Source of the DNA: M3007 sp046160625
Lineage (GTDB): Bacteria > Bacteroidota > Bacteroidia > Chitinophagales > Saprospiraceae
NCBI GenBank assembly: GCA_046160625.1
Contig: JBJXGZ010000098.1
Span: 1-64,000, forward strand
DNA length: 64,000 nucleotides
Direction: 5' to 3'
Part shown: piece after piece, positions 43,070 to 52,530 of the stretch
Position numbering within the stretch: position 1 is the first letter of the stretch
Layout of the letters: each line of letters starts with the position of its first letter
The notes under the pieces: model-generated
Seen by the model: the letters and a program-made list of their open reading frames with translations, nothing else
Told to the model about the DNA's origin: nothing
The model's database searches: none
Position numbers and translations under genes: made by a program

Positions 43070-43584
43070 TCATTTTTGAAACCACTCGCCTTAAGGTGCG
43101 ACCGCTCACGGATTCAGATTTCAACAGCGTTTATCGCTTGTTGAGCGATCCCGAAACGATGCGCTATATCCGGGCGCCTTTTACTGAAGAACAGCAGGCA
43201 CGCGACCGAATGGCGCTTTGGGCTGATTATGCTGAAAAATGCCCCGGACTTGGCACATTTGTAATGGAAATGAAGGATTCTGGCGTGTTTGCTGGTTTTT
43301 GTGTAGCGAGACAAGTGGGATATGATCCTTCCAGCCAGGAATATGAGATTGGGTATATTCTCGCGCCAGAATACAGGGGGAAAGGTCTGGCGAGCGAATT
43401 GGTGCCGCCATTAAACCAATACTGTTTCGGACAATCGCCCGCTCAGCATTTGGTGGCGTTTACGCATCCTGAAAATGTCGTTTCTCAACGGGTCTTGATA
43501 AAAAGCGGATTTAATTATATCGGACTTAGAGAAACATCCGATGGCACGAGTGCGGAGTTTTGGCTGGAACGGAACGCCTTGTAA
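43066..43584 (+). CDS. GNAT-family N-acetyltransferase
   Basis: The 172-residue protein has the RimJ/RimL-like pattern: TTRLKVRPLTDSDF at the start, YEIGYILAPEYRGKGLASELV for the CoA-binding motif, and HPENVVSQRVLIKSGF. It would transfer an acetyl group to a protein N-terminus or small amine; the substrate is unknown. Its ATG overlaps the accD stop (ATGA), so it is probably translated together with accD. Confidence 0.93.
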   Translation: MIIFETTRLKVRPLTDSDFNSVYRLLSDPETMRYIRAPFTEEQQARDRMALWADYAEKCPGLGTFVMEMKDSGVFAGFCVARQVGYDPSSQEYEIGYILAPEYRGKGLASELVPPLNQYCFGQSPAQHLVAFTHPENVVSQRVLIKSGFNYIGLRETSDGTSAEFWLERNAL

Positions 43585-43608
43585 ATACCTACCTTCGCGC
43601 CCCAATTT

Positions 43609-44595
43609 ATGAGCAACCTCTCTCACCTTCTTGTTGCATACCGCAAGCACCCGGCAGTGCTGAAAATCGCCCAAAACCTTGAAAGTCAAGCAACTGCGGC
43701 GCGTATTAAACTTACCGGACTTGTAGGGGCGCAGGAATCTTTTGTGATAGCCGCCATAGCCAATGGTCAAGGTTCAAGCGTCAAAAACTGCCATCTTTTT
43801 GTTGCCAATTCAAAAGAGGAGGCGGCATATCGCCAAAATGATCTCGAAGGACTCTTGGCCGGTCAAGCAGTCTATTTATTTCCCGATTCGTTCAAGCGCC
43901 CGGCATTTTTCGACGACCTGAACCCCACCCAGATGCTGCAACGTTCAGAGGTAATCAGCAAAATGACCGCCTCCCCACTTGAAGTGGGCCAGGGGGAGGG
44001 CATAATTGTGACTTATCCCGAAGCCTTATTCGAAAAAGTGGTGAAACCAGAAGTGCTCAATAAAAGCCGGATTGAGGTAAAAAAAGGTGAAAAACTCGAT
44101 GCTGATTTTGTGATTCAAGTGCTGGTGGAATATGGCTTCGAGCGCGCCGACTTCGTTTTTGAACCGGGTCAATTCTCTATACGTGGCGGTATTATTGACC
44201 TATTTTCTTTTGGCAACGAACTGCCTTATCGGATCGAACTCTTTGACGATGAGGTAGATACCATCCGTACTTTTGATCCAACCACACAGCTCTCGCAGCG
44301 CAATCTCTCTTCGCTAAGCATCGTGCCAAACCTAAGCACACGGTTTAGGCAAGACCAAAAAGTGTCACTATTCCAAATTTTGCCCCTCAATACGGTCATT
44401 TGGGTAAAAGACTATCAATTCCTCCTCGACCGATTGCAATATTGTTTCGAGCGGGCCGAACAATTCGCTTCCAAACTTACGGCTTTGGACTCGGCAGATT
44501 TGCGGGAAATATTTCGCGATCGGGCATTTCTGTACCCCGGAGAAGTGACAGAGAATATTGCTGAGCGGGCGATTATTTATCTGGATGGGAACTGA
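43609..44595 (+). CDS. mfd: Transcription-repair coupling factor, N-terminal fragment only
   Basis: The 328-residue product matches the UvrB-homology module at the N-terminus of Mfd (LVEYGFERADFVFEPGQFSI and RGGIIDLFS, PYRIELFDDEVDTIRTFDP). Mfd proteins are about 1100 residues; the RNA polymerase-binding and translocase domains are absent and the frame stops after IIYLDGN. What follows is repeat sequence and then an unrelated gene. So the gene is cut at its 3' side. The remaining part could still bind UvrA-like partners but not move DNA. An intact copy may exist elsewhere. Residues SPLEVGQGEG are encoded by an inserted palindrome. Confidence 0.88.
   Translation: MSNLSHLLVAYRKHPAVLKIAQNLESQATAARIKLTGLVGAQESFVIAAIANGQGSSVKNCHLFVANSKEEAAYRQNDLEGLLAGQAVYLFPDSFKRPAFFDDLNPTQMLQRSEVISKMTASPLEVGQGEGIIVTYPEALFEKVVKPEVLNKSRIEVKKGEKLDADFVIQVLVEYGFERADFVFEPGQFSIRGGIIDLFSFGNELPYRIELFDDEVDTIRTFDPTTQLSQRNLSSLSIVPNLSTRFRQDQKVSLFQILPLNTVIWVKDYQFLLDRLQYCFERAEQFASKLTALDSADLREIFRDRAFLYPGEVTENIAERAIIYLDGN
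43971..44000. repeat. Palindromic element inside the mfd fragment
   Basis: CTCCCCACTTGAAGTGGG and a second CCAGGGGGAG arm form an imperfect hairpin within the reading frame and encode SPLEVGQGEG, unlike the surrounding family sequence. Confidence 0.5.
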
Positions 44596-44676
44596 AGTAG
44601 TTGGCAGTGGCAGTAGGCACCGCAATGACCCTGCCACTGTCAACTACTACTGCCTGCTTGCAACTGCCTACTGCCA
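44596..44676. repeat. GGCAGTAG-type repeat cluster at the broken mfd end
   Basis: The stretch is made of permutations of AGTAGTTGGCAGTGGCAGTAG and its reverse complement (TGCCACTGTCAACTACT), giving an inverted arrangement. It begins directly after the mfd stop codon and so marks the probable rearrangement junction. Confidence 0.65.
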
Positions 44677-45720
44677 CTAAATCTTAACCAACATCTTCGT
44701 TGCTTGCCCCGTGGCAGTTTCTAGTTTGCAGAAATAGACACCCCTTGCAAACCCTTGCATATCAAGATGGATTTGCCCCTCAGCCCGACTGTTGAAATTT
44801 CTTTCAAAAACAATTTTGCCGGATTGATCCACAACACTTAAACGTCCTTCCATCGGCGTTTGGGTTCTCCAGTTCACGAAAGCAAAATCGTGGACGGGGT
44901 TGGGCAAAATGTTGAAATGAAGAAGGTTGGAAAGCGTATAAGTTGCAGACACTTTAGTATTGGTAACCAAAATGTCATCCACTTGTAATTGGAAATCGTC
45001 GTAGGAATCGTGTAGGAACGCGATGTAAATGGTTTGATCCGCATAGGCAGCAAGGCTCAGGCTGTGAGGTTCCAGTTTGCCGTGGTAAAAATCCCCAAGT
45101 GGTTCAGTATCAATAAAAAAATAGGCCGTATCAGTATAGCCATTAGCGTGTATATAGCCGGGTGAAAAAATGTAGTCGTCAATTTCAAGCGAACCAGCTG
45201 GATCTGAGTGGACAACCATTTGTGCTGCCATGAACAGCGTATCGTTGAATGCTGCGGGAAAGTTTGTGCTGGTAGAGGCGAGCACTTTGTATCCGTCCAT
45301 AAAACCCGGGCCATAGTACGAAAGCGATCGCCAGCAAAGCCAGTATGAACTGTCAGGAATATACACCGGGCTGGTTATCAGCCAGTTTTTGTTTTGTGGG
45401 GTATTATGATCTAGGAAAGAGCAGCTGGTAAAGGCCGAGTTTTCGGTCATATTTGGGTCCACGAAGCCAAGGTCGCTTTCCCAATACCAGCCTTTTGGCG
45501 TAGGAAAGCCATTGCTAACGCAGCGGCCTATTTTATTGTCTTGATCGTAATTCACCCAAAGGAGGTCGTTGCCGGTTGGCGATGTAAGCATGGTGTCGGC
45601 GGGGTCAAAAGTTCCTTCAAACGTATGCTGCAAAAGGGTGTCTGGTGCAGGGTCGTTCGCTTGTCCAAATAGTGGATGGAACAGGAAAATGATAGCGAAA
45701 ATTGTACAGAAAATTTTCAT
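44677..45720 (-). CDS. Secreted choice-of-anchor J-like protein with T9SS tail
   Basis: The 347-residue protein has a signal peptide (ending LFGQ), a beta-sandwich domain that resembles choice-of-anchor J/MAM-like domains (NKNWLITSPVYIPDSSYWLCW), and a T9SS sorting tail (HFNILPNPVHDF). The role is unknown; it is probably a surface or released adhesion/binding protein. I used the ATG at 45720 because the signal peptide begins there. Confidence 0.82.
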   Translation of the reverse strand: MKIFCTIFAIIFLFHPLFGQANDPAPDTLLQHTFEGTFDPADTMLTSPTGNDLLWVNYDQDNKIGRCVSNGFPTPKGWYWESDLGFVDPNMTENSAFTSCSFLDHNTPQNKNWLITSPVYIPDSSYWLCWRSLSYYGPGFMDGYKVLASTSTNFPAAFNDTLFMAAQMVVHSDPAGSLEIDDYIFSPGYIHANGYTDTAYFFIDTEPLGDFYHGKLEPHSLSLAAYADQTIYIAFLHDSYDDFQLQVDDILVTNTKVSATYTLSNLLHFNILPNPVHDFAFVNWRTQTPMEGRLSVVDQSGKIVFERNFNSRAEGQIHLDMQGFARGVYFCKLETATGQATKMLVKI

Positions 45721-45778
45721 GGCAACAGATTTAAAGAAGAAAAGTAATTGTGTATACTTGTCAGACGTAGTACCAATG

Positions 45779-46753
45779 CTACATGTTGGTATTTGCCAGT
45801 TCTTTTTCCAGGCGGGCGCGATTAACGGGCACCACTCCCGGCGATTCACACACTTGTCCGCCTGCCATATTGGAAAGCAACGCTACTGTTTCCAAATCCA
45901 ATCCTGCTCCCAGTCCCATCGCTGCAATGCTAATCACCGTGTCGCCAGCACCACTTACATCGGATATATTTCGAGGCGTGGTGGGGAAGCATTTGCCATC
46001 CGTTCCGCCATCCAAAAATAATCCTTTTTCCGAAAGTGTGAGCATTGTAAACTGATTGTCCAATTTTTCCCGCAGGAAATCAGATGCTTTTTGCAAGGAT
46101 TCTAAGTCGGGTGTTACGGAAAACGGGGTGCTTTCGCGCACTTCTTTCAAATTGGGTTTGAATAAATCAACCCCTTTATAAGCAAAAAAATTGGCTTTTT
46201 TAGGATCAACCGCCGTGAAAACCCCTTTTTGTTTTGCGCCGTCCAGGATTCTTTTGATCACCCATTCTGTCAACACGCCCTTGTTGTAATCTTGCAAAAT
46301 AATGACTTTAATAGGCTCTTGACCAATGATGGACATGACTTTGTCACATAATTTGCCTGCTTCCTCCTGGTCTATGTCGTGGGTGTCCTCGCGATCAATC
46401 CGGAGCATTTGCTGATGGTTGCCGAGGATACGGGTTTTGACGGTGGTTCGTCGTGTTGAAGACTTCAGAATTCCAATTTGAGGGAGATTATGAGCAGCAA
46501 GTTTTTCCAAAAACTTTTCCCCATCCTCGTCGTCACCGATAATGCTGCACAAAAAAGCGCGACTACCCAATGCTTGCACATTCAGTGCAACGTTTGCCGC
46601 CCCGCCGAGTCGGTCTTCTGTCCCCTTTTCCAATACCACTGGCACCGGTGCTTCGGGGGAAATACGGCTTACCGAACCCCTCAAATAGCGGTCAATCATC
46701 ACATCCCCTACGATGAGAACATCTCGATTTTCAATTTTTTGTAGTATGCTCAT
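45779..46753 (-). CDS. D-glycero-beta-D-manno-heptose-7-phosphate kinase (RfaE1/HldE N-domain type)
   Basis: The product has about 324 residues and PfkB-family motifs: VLIVGDVMIDRYLRG at the start, EAPVPVV, GGAANVALNVQALG, and the C-terminal DVSGAGDTVIS anion hole with catalytic Asp. This single-domain kinase phosphorylates heptose-7-phosphate at O1 for LPS inner core; the adenylyltransferase domain of HldE is absent. I used the ATG at 46753; a longer version would begin in the repeat at 46771-46824. Confidence 0.9.
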   Translation of the reverse strand: MSILQKIENRDVLIVGDVMIDRYLRGSVSRISPEAPVPVVLEKGTEDRLGGAANVALNVQALGSRAFLCSIIGDDEDGEKFLEKLAAHNLPQIGILKSSTRRTTVKTRILGNHQQMLRIDREDTHDIDQEEAGKLCDKVMSIIGQEPIKVIILQDYNKGVLTEWVIKRILDGAKQKGVFTAVDPKKANFFAYKGVDLFKPNLKEVRESTPFSVTPDLESLQKASDFLREKLDNQFTMLTLSEKGLFLDGGTDGKCFPTTPRNISDVSGAGDTVISIAAMGLGAGLDLETVALLSNMAGGQVCESPGVVPVNRARLEKELANTNM

Positions 46754-46770
46754 TTTTGGATTTTGGATTT

Positions 46771-46824
46771 TGGACATTGGACGTTAGACCTAAGCGGGTG
46801 GCAAGTCTAACAGTCCAATGTCCA
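46771..46824. repeat. Inverted repeat between kinase and MBL genes
   Basis: TGGACATTGGACGTTAGAC (46771-46789) and GTCTAACAGTCCAATGTCCA (46805-46824) pair with one bulge. It could act as a hairpin between the two minus-strand genes. Confidence 0.7.
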
Positions 46825-46828
46825 AAGT

Positions 46829-47737
46829 CTAATTATTTTTTTTCTTCCAATAACGCATCAATCCAGCGACCGACATAAAGGCAGGGTTGGCTGCTTCATA
46901 ACGCGCTAAATCTTCTTTTGCCACGCCGGCGGCAATGAGTTCGGCATTGACAAAGGATTGAAAAGCAGGTACAATGGTCTCAAGGGCAGTATTCGCTTCC
47001 GCGTGTGGACGCATCCAATCGGCCCATTTAATCAAGCGTTTTTCGAGCGCATCTAGGTGGGCGATTTTGTCGCCAATTTCTCCAAAATGGGTCAGAAAGA
47101 ATCTTTCTGAGGGTAAATCGCGCATCAATTGGATCGAGGCCAGCCAATCTTCTACCTGAATATCCGGCGGCGGGCACGGCGGCATCACGGGGCCTTCACC
47201 CATGCGAACCCCGGCTACATCCCCTGTGAAAAGTACCAGTTCCTTTGATTGCATGGAACTGCTTACTTCCCAGGCAATGTGGTGTACCGCATGGCCCGGT
47301 GTGTACCAGGATTTGAAACTAAGCCCAATAGCTTCGATGATTTCGCCATTCTCCGGTGCATATAGTTGATTTTCAGGGACAGGCCGCATCTTGCCCCAGA
47401 GCCTATCCATTTCATCGCCATAGATCATCCGGGCTGAAGAGTAGAGTTTTTCGGGTTGGGCGAGATGAGGCAATCCTTTGGGGTGAACGTAAATTTTCGC
47501 GCCTTGTTCGGCAAATGCCCAGGCAGCTCCCGCGTGGTCAAAATGAATGTGCGACAGAAAAACGTGTTGAATATCAGCCATTTTCCAACTGTATTCGGCG
47601 AGGGCTATTTGCAAATGGGGTAGGGTAGAGGCTGGGCCACATTCCACCAAAGCAAGCCCATCCCGGCTTTCTAGGACAAAAACTGCGATAGATTTTTCGA
47701 TCCCCAGGAATTGCAGGTCGAGGGTGTGAATTTTCAT
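46829..47737 (-). CDS. MBL-fold metallo-hydrolase
   Basis: The 302-residue protein has the zinc motif HIHFDHAG (His63, His65, Asp67, His68) and later metal-binding elements (TPGHAVHHIAW, FTGDVAGVR, FFLTHFG). It belongs to the glyoxalase-II-like side of the metallo-beta-lactamase superfamily. There is no signal peptide. The substrate is unknown. The ATG at 47737 is the natural start of the fold; the longer frame adds 15 residues with no support. Confidence 0.9.
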   Translation of the reverse strand: MKIHTLDLQFLGIEKSIAVFVLESRDGLALVECGPASTLPHLQIALAEYSWKMADIQHVFLSHIHFDHAGAAWAFAEQGAKIYVHPKGLPHLAQPEKLYSSARMIYGDEMDRLWGKMRPVPENQLYAPENGEIIEAIGLSFKSWYTPGHAVHHIAWEVSSSMQSKELVLFTGDVAGVRMGEGPVMPPCPPPDIQVEDWLASIQLMRDLPSERFFLTHFGEIGDKIAHLDALEKRLIKWADWMRPHAEANTALETIVPAFQSFVNAELIAAGVAKEDLARYEAANPAFMSVAGLMRYWKKKNN

Positions 47738-47914
47738 TCGGCGAAGGTAGTGAGGTGCAGAAACAAATCGCCAAATCCTCACATCCGCAAACCATCAAAT
47801 CCACAAGTCATTTAGTATTTTGTATAACCAAGTACCTTGTTTATCGAAAATAGAATTCATTTGTGTGCGTTTAGCATTTGCTTTGCCAACTGCTACTGAA
47901 ACAAAACATCTTCT

Positions 47915-49030
47915 ATGAAAAATATCCAAGACTTTTTCCTCTTTTGCTCCGGCGTGGAGTCCAGTGTACTGGAAAAATGCTCCACTGACCGAAACAAATA
48001 TGCTGGGATCGGCGCTACCGTATTTTTTACGGGTGTACTTGCTTTCTTTTCTTCTGGATACGCGCTTTTCACCGTTTTTGACTCCTACTGGCTCGCCGGG
48101 GCATTTGGGTTGGTATGGGGATTGATGATCTTCAATCTTGATCGTTATATCGTGATGAGCATGAAGAGCAATGGAAAATGGTGGCGTGATTTTTTTGTGG
48201 CATTTCCACGTTTGGTTATGGCTGTATTGTTGGCGCTGGTAATTTCAAAGCCTTTGGAACTGAAAATCTTTGAAAAAGAAATCCGAGCAGAGATGGTGCA
48301 AATGGAGCAAGAAGTGTTCAAACAACAGGAAGACCTTGTGAAATTGCGGTATCAAACACAGATTGATGAATTGCGCGGACAAGCCGAAATCCTCAAATCA
48401 GAGATTTTTGCCAAAACCGCCTATCGCGATTCGCTCGCCACAATCGCTGTGCAAGAAGCCGATGGCACAGGTGGTTCGCGCAAGAAAAACCTCGGCCCAA
48501 TCTACCGCGCCAAAAAGGACGCCGCCGACCAGGCGCAGGCAGAACTCAAGGCTTTAATGCTTGAAAACCAACCCTTGGTACGTGAAAAAGAACTGGCCGC
48601 GCAACAATTTGAAGCAGCTGCGCAGACGGATATAGCCCAACTTGAACGCAGCCGCTACGACGGCCTTGCGGCACGATTGGACGCGCTTTCGAGGCTCGCG
48701 GGCCGAAGTCTTGCCATTTTTTGGGCCAGTATTTTTATCACATTGCTTTTTATCGCAGTTGAAACTGCCCCCATTTTGGTAAAACTGATTTCGTACAGAA
48801 GCCCTTATGATTTTGTGCTGCACCAACAGGAACACGTTTTTGAAATGGCAAACCTGGAACAAACCACCCTGTTGAGCAACAGCGTAAAAAACAATCTCAA
48901 GGTTGATACGGAAATAGGCGTCCATCGCGCCAATGCCACGGTGGAAAAGGAAAAGGCCATCATTGACCAAAAACTAAAGGACACGCTGGAGAGCTTGAAG
49001 AACAGGTCGTTTGATTGGAGCACGGAATGA
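47915..49030 (+). CDS. DUF4407 membrane protein
   Basis: The 371-residue protein has three N-terminal helices (about 28-110, with FNLDRYIVMSMK between two of them), a long coiled-coil region rich in Glu, Lys and Gln (about 120-270), and one more helix (IFWASIFITLLFIAVETAPILV). This is the pattern of DUF4407. The function is unknown. It is flanked by the MBL gene (divergent) and the histone gene (convergent). Confidence 0.9.
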   Translation: MKNIQDFFLFCSGVESSVLEKCSTDRNKYAGIGATVFFTGVLAFFSSGYALFTVFDSYWLAGAFGLVWGLMIFNLDRYIVMSMKSNGKWWRDFFVAFPRLVMAVLLALVISKPLELKIFEKEIRAEMVQMEQEVFKQQEDLVKLRYQTQIDELRGQAEILKSEIFAKTAYRDSLATIAVQEADGTGGSRKKNLGPIYRAKKDAADQAQAELKALMLENQPLVREKELAAQQFEAAAQTDIAQLERSRYDGLAARLDALSRLAGRSLAIFWASIFITLLFIAVETAPILVKLISYRSPYDFVLHQQEHVFEMANLEQTTLLSNSVKNNLKVDTEIGVHRANATVEKEKAIIDQKLKDTLESLKNRSFDWSTE

Positions 49031-49120
49031 AATGAGTTTGGGGATTTGGGGATTTGGTTATTTGGACTCCCGAGCTCGGTCACTCGAATCACCAAATCAA
49101 CATATCCTCAAATTACCACA

Positions 49121-49170
49121 AAAAAAAACACCTGTAACGCCAGAAGGCATTGCAGGTGTTTGATTTTTTT
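49121..49170. terminator. Bidirectional terminator between DUF4407 and histone genes
   Basis: AAACACCTG and CAGGTGTTT arms are followed by TTTTTTT on the plus strand and, through the leading A-run, by T on the minus strand. It lies between the two convergent genes. Confidence 0.82.
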
Positions 49171-49180
49171 CGCAGGGAAA

Positions 49181-49366
49181 TTACTTCGCTGCGCGCTTAG
49201 TTTTGGTGTCCAGAACGTTTTTGCGGAGATCAGTAGCCAATGCCTTCAGTTCTTGCATTGCTTTCCGTACGCGAGCGCCAGCAGCGTTGTTGCCGCCGTA
49301 GAATTTGGTCACGTCTCCTTCGATTTCGGCGACCTTTGATTTGATGTCGTTAAAAATTTTGCTCAT
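49181..49366 (-). CDS. Hc1-like histone H1 protein
   Basis: The 61-residue basic protein (MSKIFNDIKSKVAEIEGD at the start, then KAMQELKALATDLRKNV and a Lys/Arg-rich tail) matches the short histone-H1-like proteins of Bacteroidota. It probably binds DNA as a nucleoid protein. It is convergent with the DUF4407 gene, with a terminator between them. Confidence 0.85.
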   Translation of the reverse strand: MSKIFNDIKSKVAEIEGDVTKFYGGNNAAGARVRKAMQELKALATDLRKNVLDTKTKRAAK

Positions 49367-49528
49367 GATTTTGAATGGTAAAAAGTTAGCAAATAAGGCT
49401 GTAAAAGTATGCTTTTATGCCAACTTCCAAACCATAGACGCATTTTTGAAAAAAAATCGTGTCAACATTTACAAACAAACTGGCTGACTGAAACACCGAA
49501 CCAATTGGAAGCCAATAGAATAGGAGCG

Positions 49529-50464
49529 TTAGTGCCCTCTTTTCCGGGTTGTTTTTGTGGTCGTCTTTTTTACACCGACATTGCCGTTTTTACCTTTTTT
49601 GACCCCTGTGGTAGTGGTTTTTGACTGTTTGACACGGCCATTCTGCTTGGTAGTAGTGGTCGTTTTTTTGCCAACTACAGCCCCGTTTTTGCCTCGTGCT
49701 GCCACCACGGTGGTAGTGCGGGTGTGCACTACTTTTGAATGCGCGCGATGTGGAGCATACACAGCATGGGCACGATGTACCCGGTGTGTGCGAACAACAT
49801 GGCAATGGGCGCGGAAGGGTACTGCACGGACGTGGAACACGCGCCAAGGGTGTGGTCTCCAAGGTCTCCAGTAGGCTGGGTAAACCCTCCAACGCCAGGG
49901 CGAAACCCAGAGGCGGTAGCCCGGCGCGTACATAAACCGAACGCTGGGCCACAGCCACACGTTCACTATGATGCGAACGGGAGCCCGTTCTGCAGCGGGG
50001 CCTTTGTTTTTTCCGCTTTTCACCTTTTCTTCTTCAAAAGGCTCAGCGATGGTCTGCTCTCCATACAGTGCCTCATCTCCAATGATTTGGAGGATAGCGT
50101 TTTCAGCGCCTTGCTTTTCGATCTCGATGACGGCTACATCCTGCGATTCTTTTTCGCTGACAGCCACTTGCAGTACAAGTGCGTGTACATCGCCATCCAT
50201 GTTGTCCACAACGCGGATGTAGTCAATTTCACCATCCTCGTTCAGGTCGAGGTTGTTGGCTTCATTGTTTTCGGTATTCAGGCGTTTTTCAAAATCTTCG
50301 GGAGAGCTTGATTTTTTAAACAGCTCAATGGCAGCTTCGAGGCTAAAGTTATCGCCCGGAAGCCCGGTGCTGTCGGCCTCCATGTCGCTTTGAGCAAATA
50401 AAGGGAAGGAGCATAGTAAAAGGGCTAGGATGCCCAACAAGGGAGAAAATCTCAATGTTTTCAT
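49529..50464 (-). CDS. Secreted protein with very basic His/Arg/Thr-rich C-terminus
   Basis: The 311-residue protein has a signal peptide (ending PLFAQ), an acidic first half with an EF-hand-like DLNEDGEIDYIRV segment, a Trp/Arg/Pro-rich middle (SPWRWRVYPAYWRPWRP), a His/Arg-rich block (VVRTHRVHRAHAVYAPHRA) and a Lys/Thr-rich tail (KTTTTTKQNGRVKQSKTTTT). No known family is recognised beyond that. The strongly basic C-terminus may bind polyanions or the cell surface. The start ATG at 50464 begins the signal peptide. Confidence 0.78.
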   Translation of the reverse strand: MKTLRFSPLLGILALLLCSFPLFAQSDMEADSTGLPGDNFSLEAAIELFKKSSSPEDFEKRLNTENNEANNLDLNEDGEIDYIRVVDNMDGDVHALVLQVAVSEKESQDVAVIEIEKQGAENAILQIIGDEALYGEQTIAEPFEEEKVKSGKNKGPAAERAPVRIIVNVWLWPSVRFMYAPGYRLWVSPWRWRVYPAYWRPWRPHPWRVFHVRAVPFRAHCHVVRTHRVHRAHAVYAPHRAHSKVVHTRTTTVVAARGKNGAVVGKKTTTTTKQNGRVKQSKTTTTGVKKGKNGNVGVKKTTTKTTRKRGH

Positions 50465-50711
50465 GTTATAGAAATGATTTGATTGTGAACAATATGGGGG
50501 CTTTGATGGGGTAAGTTGGGATTGGTTTAAATTTGATAATTCTAAATAGTAAAATAATCCGCAAAACTGCAAAACAGGAGAACCGGAAAATCTAAAACCA
50601 TACATTTTGATTGAGAATAGGGCAAGATTTTGACCTCGTCCCAATAGAGTTTTTCTTGATTTTGCGGTTTTGAATTTTCCGATTCACCTGTTTTGCGGGT
50701 TACATTTTTAA

Positions 50712-52499
50712 TCATTTCACCTCTTCCACCCACCGATCCACCTTCCCCTCCAGCACCGTCAACGGTAAGCACCCATGCTCCAGCACGAGCTTGTGGAAAG
50801 CCCGAATGTCAAACTTTGGCCCAAGTGCCTGCTCCGCTTTAGCCCTCAATGCACGAATCTTAAGTTGGCCAACTTTGTAAGAAAGCGCCTGCCCCGGCCA
50901 CGACATGTAGCGTTCTATTTCTGACACAATACTGGCCTCTGATTCCGCCTCGTGGTCGAGCGAATACTGAACGGCCTGTTCGCGGGTCCAGCCTTTGGCG
51001 TGCATCCCGGCATCCACCACAAGGCGTATGGCGCGGTGCATCTCGGCGCCGAGCATCCCGAAATATTGATAGGGGTCTTTGTAAAGCCCAAGTTCCGTAC
51101 CAAGCGACTCACAGTACAAAGCCCAACCCTCTCCGTAAGCGCTGTACCAAAGGGTGCGGCGGAAGTCGGGCAATGCGGTGTTTTCCTGCTGAAGGGATAT
51201 TTGGTAATGGTGTCCGGGAATGGCCTCATGCAGGAACAAATCCTCGTCAGAATACAAATTGTACTCCCGCACATTTGGAATCGGGACGTAAAACGTGCCG
51301 GGGCGTGTGCCGTCCAGTGAACCTTGAACATATTCCGCGCTTGCTGTTTTTTCCCGGAAGGCTTCGGTGCGTTTTACCACAAACGCTGTTTTTGGTACCA
51401 AATCGAATAGTTTGGCCAATTGTGGTTTCATGGTCTCGTGAATCTTGTTGAAATTCTCGATCACCTGATTCGGCTCAGTAAAGGGCATTAGTTCTTTGCG
51501 TTTGCGGACGTGGTCAAAGAAACTTTTTAGATCCCCTGTGTAACCTACCTGGGCTTTTACCTTTTCCATTTCCTGCGAGAGTCGGGCGACTTCCTGTTCG
51601 CCAAGATTGAAAATTTCCTCCGCAGTCATGTTCGTGGTGGTATAACTGCGGATTTGGTGGGCGTAATATTTTGAACCATTTGGTACCGAAGAAATGCCCG
51701 AAGTAGTCCGGCAAACAGGTAGATATTCCTCTTTTACAAACTTGTGCAGCCGCTGGTAAACGGGGATGATCTTATCGTTCACCATTTGCTGATAGGCGGC
51801 CGTGAGACGCTCGCGCTCGGTAGCAGAGATATCCTTGGGCATCAGGGAAATAGGGGAGTAGTACAGGTGTTTTTCCGCCGGGCCATGGTCGAAAGCAGCC
51901 ATTTGCGGCACCATTTTTTCTGCCAAAGTCTTGGGTAAAACATACCCCGAGGCCATGCCCCGGCGCATATTGGCAATGGCGGTATCGCACCACATCACAA
52001 AACCATCCACGCGGCGAAGCCAGTTATCATAGTCTTGTACGCTCTTAAATGGTTGACCAGAAGTCCCGCCAGCCAATTGTCCCATGGTAAGTGGCAAACA
52101 GTCGAACTGGTTGATGGGCATGAGTTCAGTCGGGAACGAAAGGTCTTCCAGGTTGATATCGCATTCCCAGAGAAGGATGTCGTAACTGGTGCGTTGGTTT
52201 TCAGTCAATTGCGCACGGTTGTAGCCTTGCAAACTGGTTTTGTATTGTGTAAAAAACTTGCGCAGCTTCTCGCGATGTGCTTGCGAAATGGTATTGGGCA
52301 GCAAGTCGTTGTAACGAGTGTCCCCAGCAAAAGTGGCTTCGATAGGGAACAATGGCAGTCGTTCGCGGTGGTAATCGGCGAAAAGGGAATCAATAGACAT
52401 TTGCGATTTTTGAGCAGCAGATGGGGTGGGGGCATTGTTTTGGCAGGCCCAGAAGATGGAAAGGAGGACTGAAAATGAAAGGACAGTGATTTTGTTCAT
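50712..52499 (-). CDS. DUF885 family lipoprotein (predicted metal-dependent carboxypeptidase-like)
   Basis: The 595-residue protein has a lipobox at IFWAC (Cys19) and the DUF885 core with HEAIPGHHYQ, an HExxxHH site that probably binds zinc, and EGWALYCESLG. Proteins of this type are predicted peptidases facing the periplasm. The start ATG at 52499 begins the signal peptide, so I discarded a longer frame of 152 extra residues. Between this gene and the helicase lies a long inverted repeat. Confidence 0.9.
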   Translation of the reverse strand: MNKITVLSFSVLLSIFWACQNNAPTPSAAQKSQMSIDSLFADYHRERLPLFPIEATFAGDTRYNDLLPNTISQAHREKLRKFFTQYKTSLQGYNRAQLTENQRTSYDILLWECDINLEDLSFPTELMPINQFDCLPLTMGQLAGGTSGQPFKSVQDYDNWLRRVDGFVMWCDTAIANMRRGMASGYVLPKTLAEKMVPQMAAFDHGPAEKHLYYSPISLMPKDISATERERLTAAYQQMVNDKIIPVYQRLHKFVKEEYLPVCRTTSGISSVPNGSKYYAHQIRSYTTTNMTAEEIFNLGEQEVARLSQEMEKVKAQVGYTGDLKSFFDHVRKRKELMPFTEPNQVIENFNKIHETMKPQLAKLFDLVPKTAFVVKRTEAFREKTASAEYVQGSLDGTRPGTFYVPIPNVREYNLYSDEDLFLHEAIPGHHYQISLQQENTALPDFRRTLWYSAYGEGWALYCESLGTELGLYKDPYQYFGMLGAEMHRAIRLVVDAGMHAKGWTREQAVQYSLDHEAESEASIVSEIERYMSWPGQALSYKVGQLKIRALRAKAEQALGPKFDIRAFHKLVLEHGCLPLTVLEGKVDRWVEEVK

Positions 52500-52530
52500 A
52501 GAATAAGGAGGTAGTTGTTGCTTGACATTA

